Assembly (NCBI RefSeq): GCF_014839805.1
Contig: NC_051117.1
Coordinates: 7,440,001-7,504,000 of the forward strand
DNA from: Manduca sexta
Lineage: Eukaryota > Arthropoda > Insecta > Lepidoptera > Sphingidae
DNA length: 64,000 bases
Direction of reading: 5' to 3'
Part shown: piece by piece, positions 59,485-64,000 of the stretch
How the letters are laid out: each line of letters opens with the position of its first letter
Numbering within the stretch: position 1 is the first letter of the stretch
The notes under the pieces: model-generated
What the model was told of the DNA's origin: nothing
Databases searched by the model: none
Seen by the model: only the letters and a program-made list of their open reading frames with translations
Made by a program: the position numbers and the translations under genes

Positions 59485-60945
59485 CAAACGTATACTACAA
59501 TAACGTAGCGCTGTATTAGAGTCTGGCTCTCACAGAGTAAGAAAACTAATTTAGTTTATTCAAGAAAAGATTTATAAAGCATCAACAGCAACCCACTTTT
59601 AAACAGTTTCTTTGTTATAGTTGTTTTAAATTACAGAATTTTAATATAAAGTAGGACAAAATTACCTTTTTGTATAAAACAATACTTAAATACCCGCTCG
59701 AAGCACCCGAGTTATCGCCATCTATCACAACTCGCATTAAATAAATCACACGTAAACGTGTATGACATGCTCCAACAGCATTTAAATTACCTTATTTAAC
59801 AAATAAAAACAAAACTAACAATGAATTTACAAATAAATTCCTTTATAATTAAAAAAAAAAAACAAAACCCCGATTTTTAACAAAACAAAAGTACAAAAAT
59901 TTGCATGTCCCGACAATCAGTAATGGCGGAACGCATTATGACCATTGTCTTCGCAAGTAATTAAATTAAAAAAGGTAAAAGCAACACGCAATTCTGCCGC
60001 TAATTAAAGTAACGGAAGAAAGAAACGTCTAAGTAGTAAGTTGGCAACAAAAATACAAAAGGCGCCACAGGGATTTGGTGACGGAATGAGAGTTTGCGTG
60101 CCGCGTCACTTCTTCGGATTCCATATTTGAATTGTTTGCGACTGTTTTGTTTTGTTTATTCTTTTTTGTTTCTTTTTTATTGTCTACGGAACTTGGTCGA
60201 TTGTTTTGGCGGAAATTATAAGTGCTTTAATTAGTTTAAATTATTGTGGAATACATTCATTCAGTTCACACGATATCTAGATTGTAAGAGTACAAGTAAG
60301 AATTTTAATATACTTTTGATTGAAACTATTAGCAATATCGAGATTTTGAAAAAATCTTGATATAGTTGCTCAAAAAAATTCGAGCACGTGTACGAATAAT
60401 ACTATACAATTTATACAGTTCTTATTTCGAAAGACAAATGAGTTCCAATTTTAAAAACACAACATTTTTTTCCTACCAATGGAATCGATATCGTAAATCG
60501 ATTTAAAAACAGAACAGCTGTCGGTCCGACACCATCATAAAGTACGTTTTACGAAGAAATCACCGAAAAAACCGGAACACTCACATCACTATCGTACCGG
60601 TGATTTTTTACCTGTATTTTGGTAACATATGCGTTAACAGGTGCTGTGCGTGAGATTTGGAACGTCTATAGGAAATGTTAATATTGCGAGACACCGTTTT
60701 TACAAAACGTTCTTTGATACTTTGTATTAAAGTAGCTTTTAGGTATTCATTAAAATTTATTTGGAGAATCGTGTTATAATAAAGATAAGGTGCAGAAAAT
60801 ATTGTGTTTAAATTAAACTTATAATTTCTGCGCATCCTTATTTATATTTATTAATATCTACATGCTATAGTATTATAATATTTTGAATAATTGTATGCCA
60901 ATTAATTTGATACATAACAGGAATCACACACAACACATATAAATT

Positions 60946-61148
60946 ATTAGCTTTCGCTCACTTCGCCCGCGTGAACGAGTTTTCTGAGATAAAAGTCCCG
61001 TTATATATTTTCCCGGGATAGAAAGCCTATAACCTTCCCAGGGTCTTACACTATCTCCATACCAAATTTCATAAAAATCCGTTCAGTAGATTTAGAGAAA
61101 ATCGATAACATACAGACAGACAGAGAAGGGGACTTAGTTTTATAATGT
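60946..61148 (-). mobile_element. RTE-type LINE 3' tail fragment (copy in repeat B)
   Basis: Counterpart of 1452-1655, with several substitutions around its 5' side (CTTTCGCTCACTTCGCC). Confidence 0.7.
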
Positions 61149-61779
61149 GTATAGAATGATATTCATGAATTCGTCCTCGTGAAATAATCTCTTTAAGATG
61201 AAAAATGGACTGAAATTTCCTCGGGAAAAAAGTAGGCAATATAAATTGTCTTTAGTTTATACAAGCGACTTTATCTAAGTAATAATTAAATATTCACATG
61301 TACCTTGACTTATCATAAGTGTAACTATGTTCGCCTACGTGATGAACAAAGCATTTTTTTTATTTTTAAGGCTATATAATTGAATAGACATTCATTCAAA
61401 GCTTATTCAAAAAAATATCAATACAAACCCATTTATAGATCCATAAACTAACACATCATTTAACAATTCTAAAATCTAGTTACGAATGTGCATATGAAAA
61501 GGCTGCCATGTTTTTCTCTGGACATTATGTAGACCTCTTTCAACAGCCAATTGTAATGCTAAATCCAGCATCTTTGTCTTGCCCGCTGTGTCCTCAATTT
61601 GCAACACTTGAGATTAGAATAAGGAAAAATATACGTTACTGGAATTATTTATGCGCTATATTTTCATGTTTGAATAGCTTAGATGCGTGACGAATTGTAT
61701 GAAGTAGATATTTTAATAAATAAATAGATGTATCTTGTAAAGTTATGATGGTAATAGGGCCCAGTATTTTTAATATATA

Positions 61780-62088
61780 ATAATATAAGCTCTGTATTAT
61801 TACTGTCTCATTGCTGAACGGATTTTCTTTACTACTGAGAGGGATTAGGCCTTAGTCCACCACGCTGGCTTAGTTCGGATTGATAGACTTCACATACCTT
61901 CGAAATTATTATGGTGCATTTTTTACACCAAGCAATTTCCTCACGATGTTTCCTACGCCGTTAAAGCAAGCGATAATTCAAATATATGTACACATAACTT
62001 TAGAAAAGCCGGAGGTGCCTTTGGGTCTGAACCTGCGGACATTCGTCTTGGCAATCCGTTCCACTCCCTACTAGGCTATCGCCGCTTT
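61780..62088 (-). mobile_element. tRNA-derived SINE (family A), degraded (copy in repeat B)
   Basis: Counterpart of 2283-2593, with the same interior deletion and a few extra substitutions. Confidence 0.8.
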
Positions 62089-63213
62089 TTTTCCTTTATA
62101 TTAAAAAAGACTATAATTTTACAAATATTTCTATTTATATGAAACACTTTTTAGAATATTCTCGAAATCTACCCATATTTCAAATTATAAATAAATAACG
62201 TTTTCTTATTGAACAATTTTAGTTCCAAATTTAAAATTTAAAACCCAAATAGTAACAACACTGGCTGTCTAAGATGAAACTTGTACGAAAAAAAATCTTT
62301 TAAAGATAACTTTAATTTGCGCGAAAGAATAACAAATAACCAGCCTATTCGAGACAAAGGAATATCGCCCTTAAGAAGCATATGGCGGGGAAGGGGTTGC
62401 AAGTAGAAAAAAACAAAAAACGTTATAATTAATACGAGTAATTAATTGTGCCTTTGTTATAAAAATAATTTGTAAGACGCTTCGTCGGATTTTTGGTGTT
62501 TAATTATTAGTGTTGTTATATTATTTGGAATAGACGATTTATTTATAACGTATGAATGAACCTTGTATGTAAATTGTCCCACTGTTGGGCTCGGGAGTTT
62601 TTTTTTATATAGAAGTTCTTTAGTCCATTGAATTAATTTTGTAGAATTTTATAGTAGTCATATTTTTTTTAAGCTTCAAAAATCATAATTTTCACGTAAA
62701 TGGATATTTTTTCAAGATAATTGTAATTAACAAATCTTGTAACTCCAAAAGTCTAGGCGTTTTAGAAGACCTAAATTCCATCTATCCGTTTAAGTAAAGC
62801 TTAAATAATTCCCAAATCGAAACTCCCCAAAAACTACAATCAAACTGCAATGGCGAATATTAAAAAAGTTGCAAAACGTGAGACAATTAAAAGAGGGTAA
62901 AACGGTAAGTCCATTTTAATACCAATCAGGGGCCGACACCTAAAGAAAAAAGAATATGGCCGAAGAAATTTCTCGCCCCAATATAATTTCCTAATCGCTG
63001 GGCCGAACGTCCGGTTCCGGCAAAAAAAGATACCTCAGGAGCGATGTCTTGTCAAAATACGATTAGCGTGGATGCGATCTTGGAGGCTTTGTGACTCTTC
63101 TTATTAGAAACTTGAATCATTTTGATTTGACTTGAGATTGGTTAAAAAAATCCTTTATATCTTTTTATTTAAGTATAATATTTTGACGGGTTTTTTGGCT
63201 TGAGTAATGTGAC

Positions 63214-63438
63214 ATATAATAATAATAATATCAGCTGTATACTGTCCTACTGCTGAGCACAGGCCTCCTCTACTGAGGGGGATCAGGCTTTAGTCTACCA
63301 CGCTGGCCTAGCGCGGATTGTTAGACTTCACATACCTTCAAATTTCTTATTGAGAACTTCTCAGGTATGCAGGTTTCCTCACGATATTTTCCTTCACCGT
63401 TAAAGCAAGCGATAATTCACAGAGTAATATGATTTTTA
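63214..63438 (-). mobile_element. SINE family A fragment lacking the tRNA-like head (copy in repeat B)
   Basis: Counterpart of 3693-3917, nearly identical. Confidence 0.75.
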
Positions 63439-64000
63439 AATAATATTAGCTCCAGCGTACAAGAGGCAAAATTACTACGGCCCTAGTTTCTATTTATATT
63501 ACTTTTAATATTACCAAAACTCGACAAAGAACCCAAAGACTCTACCAATAAATTGACCGAACTGTTAAAGGTTTATATTATATCAATTTAGCTGATTTTT
63601 TATATGTCATTGCAGTTTGCATAACGATGGAAAATATCAAGAACAAAAAAAATTACTGCTAATAATAAACTGTCCAGTATAAAAATTCTAAGTGCGTTAC
63701 TTCTACATATTCCATTCCTAACACAAATTAAATAACAATAATATATGCAGTCTTATCCACTTAAACCCAACGGTACGAATGTCAATATTTACTGAAGTAA
63801 AAGAAGGCGACAAAAAATAAATTAGGCAAAAGCTCATTTTGGGCTCAAAAATCTCCGTCGCGACATCTGTGGCGGGGCCGTGGGGGACATAGACGGGAGC
63901 CAGAGGGGCGTGAGGGGCAATCTTCATTACTATTTGAGTGCTTAAGTGTTTGCTAATGGGTGGAATATTGCATGTGGGTAGGCTTTGGAGTTTTCGAAAT

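Larger units (their letters stand above)
59485..64000 (+). repeat. Long direct repeat, copy B
   Basis: Partner of 1-4479, offset about 59.5 kb. It is 37 bp longer through several small indels. It carries the same LINE-tail fragment (about 60946-61148) and the same two SINE fragments (about 61780-62088 and 63214-63438) at equivalent places, so the duplication or haplotype split is younger than those insertions. Confidence 0.97.

Overview
This looks like a nuclear contig from a lepidopteran insect. It is AT-rich and intron-rich. It carries several families of tRNA-headed SINEs of the type common in moths and butterflies, RTE-type LINE tails, TIR elements, one piggyBac-type element with TTAA target sites, and one short (TTAGG)n tract, the insect telomere unit. 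I see no bacterial, viral or organellar genes. Species cannot be named from the sequence.

Only one protein-coding gene can be supported. It is a C2H2 zinc-finger protein on the minus strand, with four recognised exons: 46751-46566, 45488-45323, 44409-44188 and 42759-41734. All three introns have GT-AG ends. Exon phases agree at every junction, provided one surplus base is allowed for in the first and last exons. The visible part encodes five zinc fingers, a basic/helical segment, a Ser/Gly- and Pro-rich linker and a C-terminal Gln/Ala repeat ending in a stop. The 5' exons lie beyond 46.75 kb or outside the window and were not recognised. The two one-base frameshifts (near 46690 and near 42600) most likely reflect homopolymer errors in the assembly, but a damaged allele is possible.

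Layout: 1-4479 is one copy of a long direct repeat whose partner is 59485-64000. Both copies carry the same old SINE and LINE insertions, so this is either a recent duplication of about 59.5 kb period or an uncollapsed second haplotype. 4480-36120 is a transposon graveyard with a 500-base N gap at 10276-10775, several MITE-like elements and a 1.24-kb TIR element at 19959-21198. That element is flanked by a tandem duplicate that preserves its empty site. 36121-41733 has no recognised repeats and is probably, at least in part, 3' UTR or downstream regulatory sequence; its gene-proximal part has four Pumilio-type motifs on the gene strand. 41734-46751 is the zinc-finger gene. 46752-53000 is mostly unique sequence with two CpG-rich patches. 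53000-57800 is again repeat-rich and includes the piggyBac-type element. 57800-59484 is unique sequence leading into the second duplicate copy.

Nearly all other open reading frames are short, or are shadows of the GC-rich Gln/Ala repeat. The most interesting items are the terminal duplication, the paired frameshifts, the telomere-like repeat placed where an intron branch point should be, and the empty-site pair that resolves an unassigned transposon.
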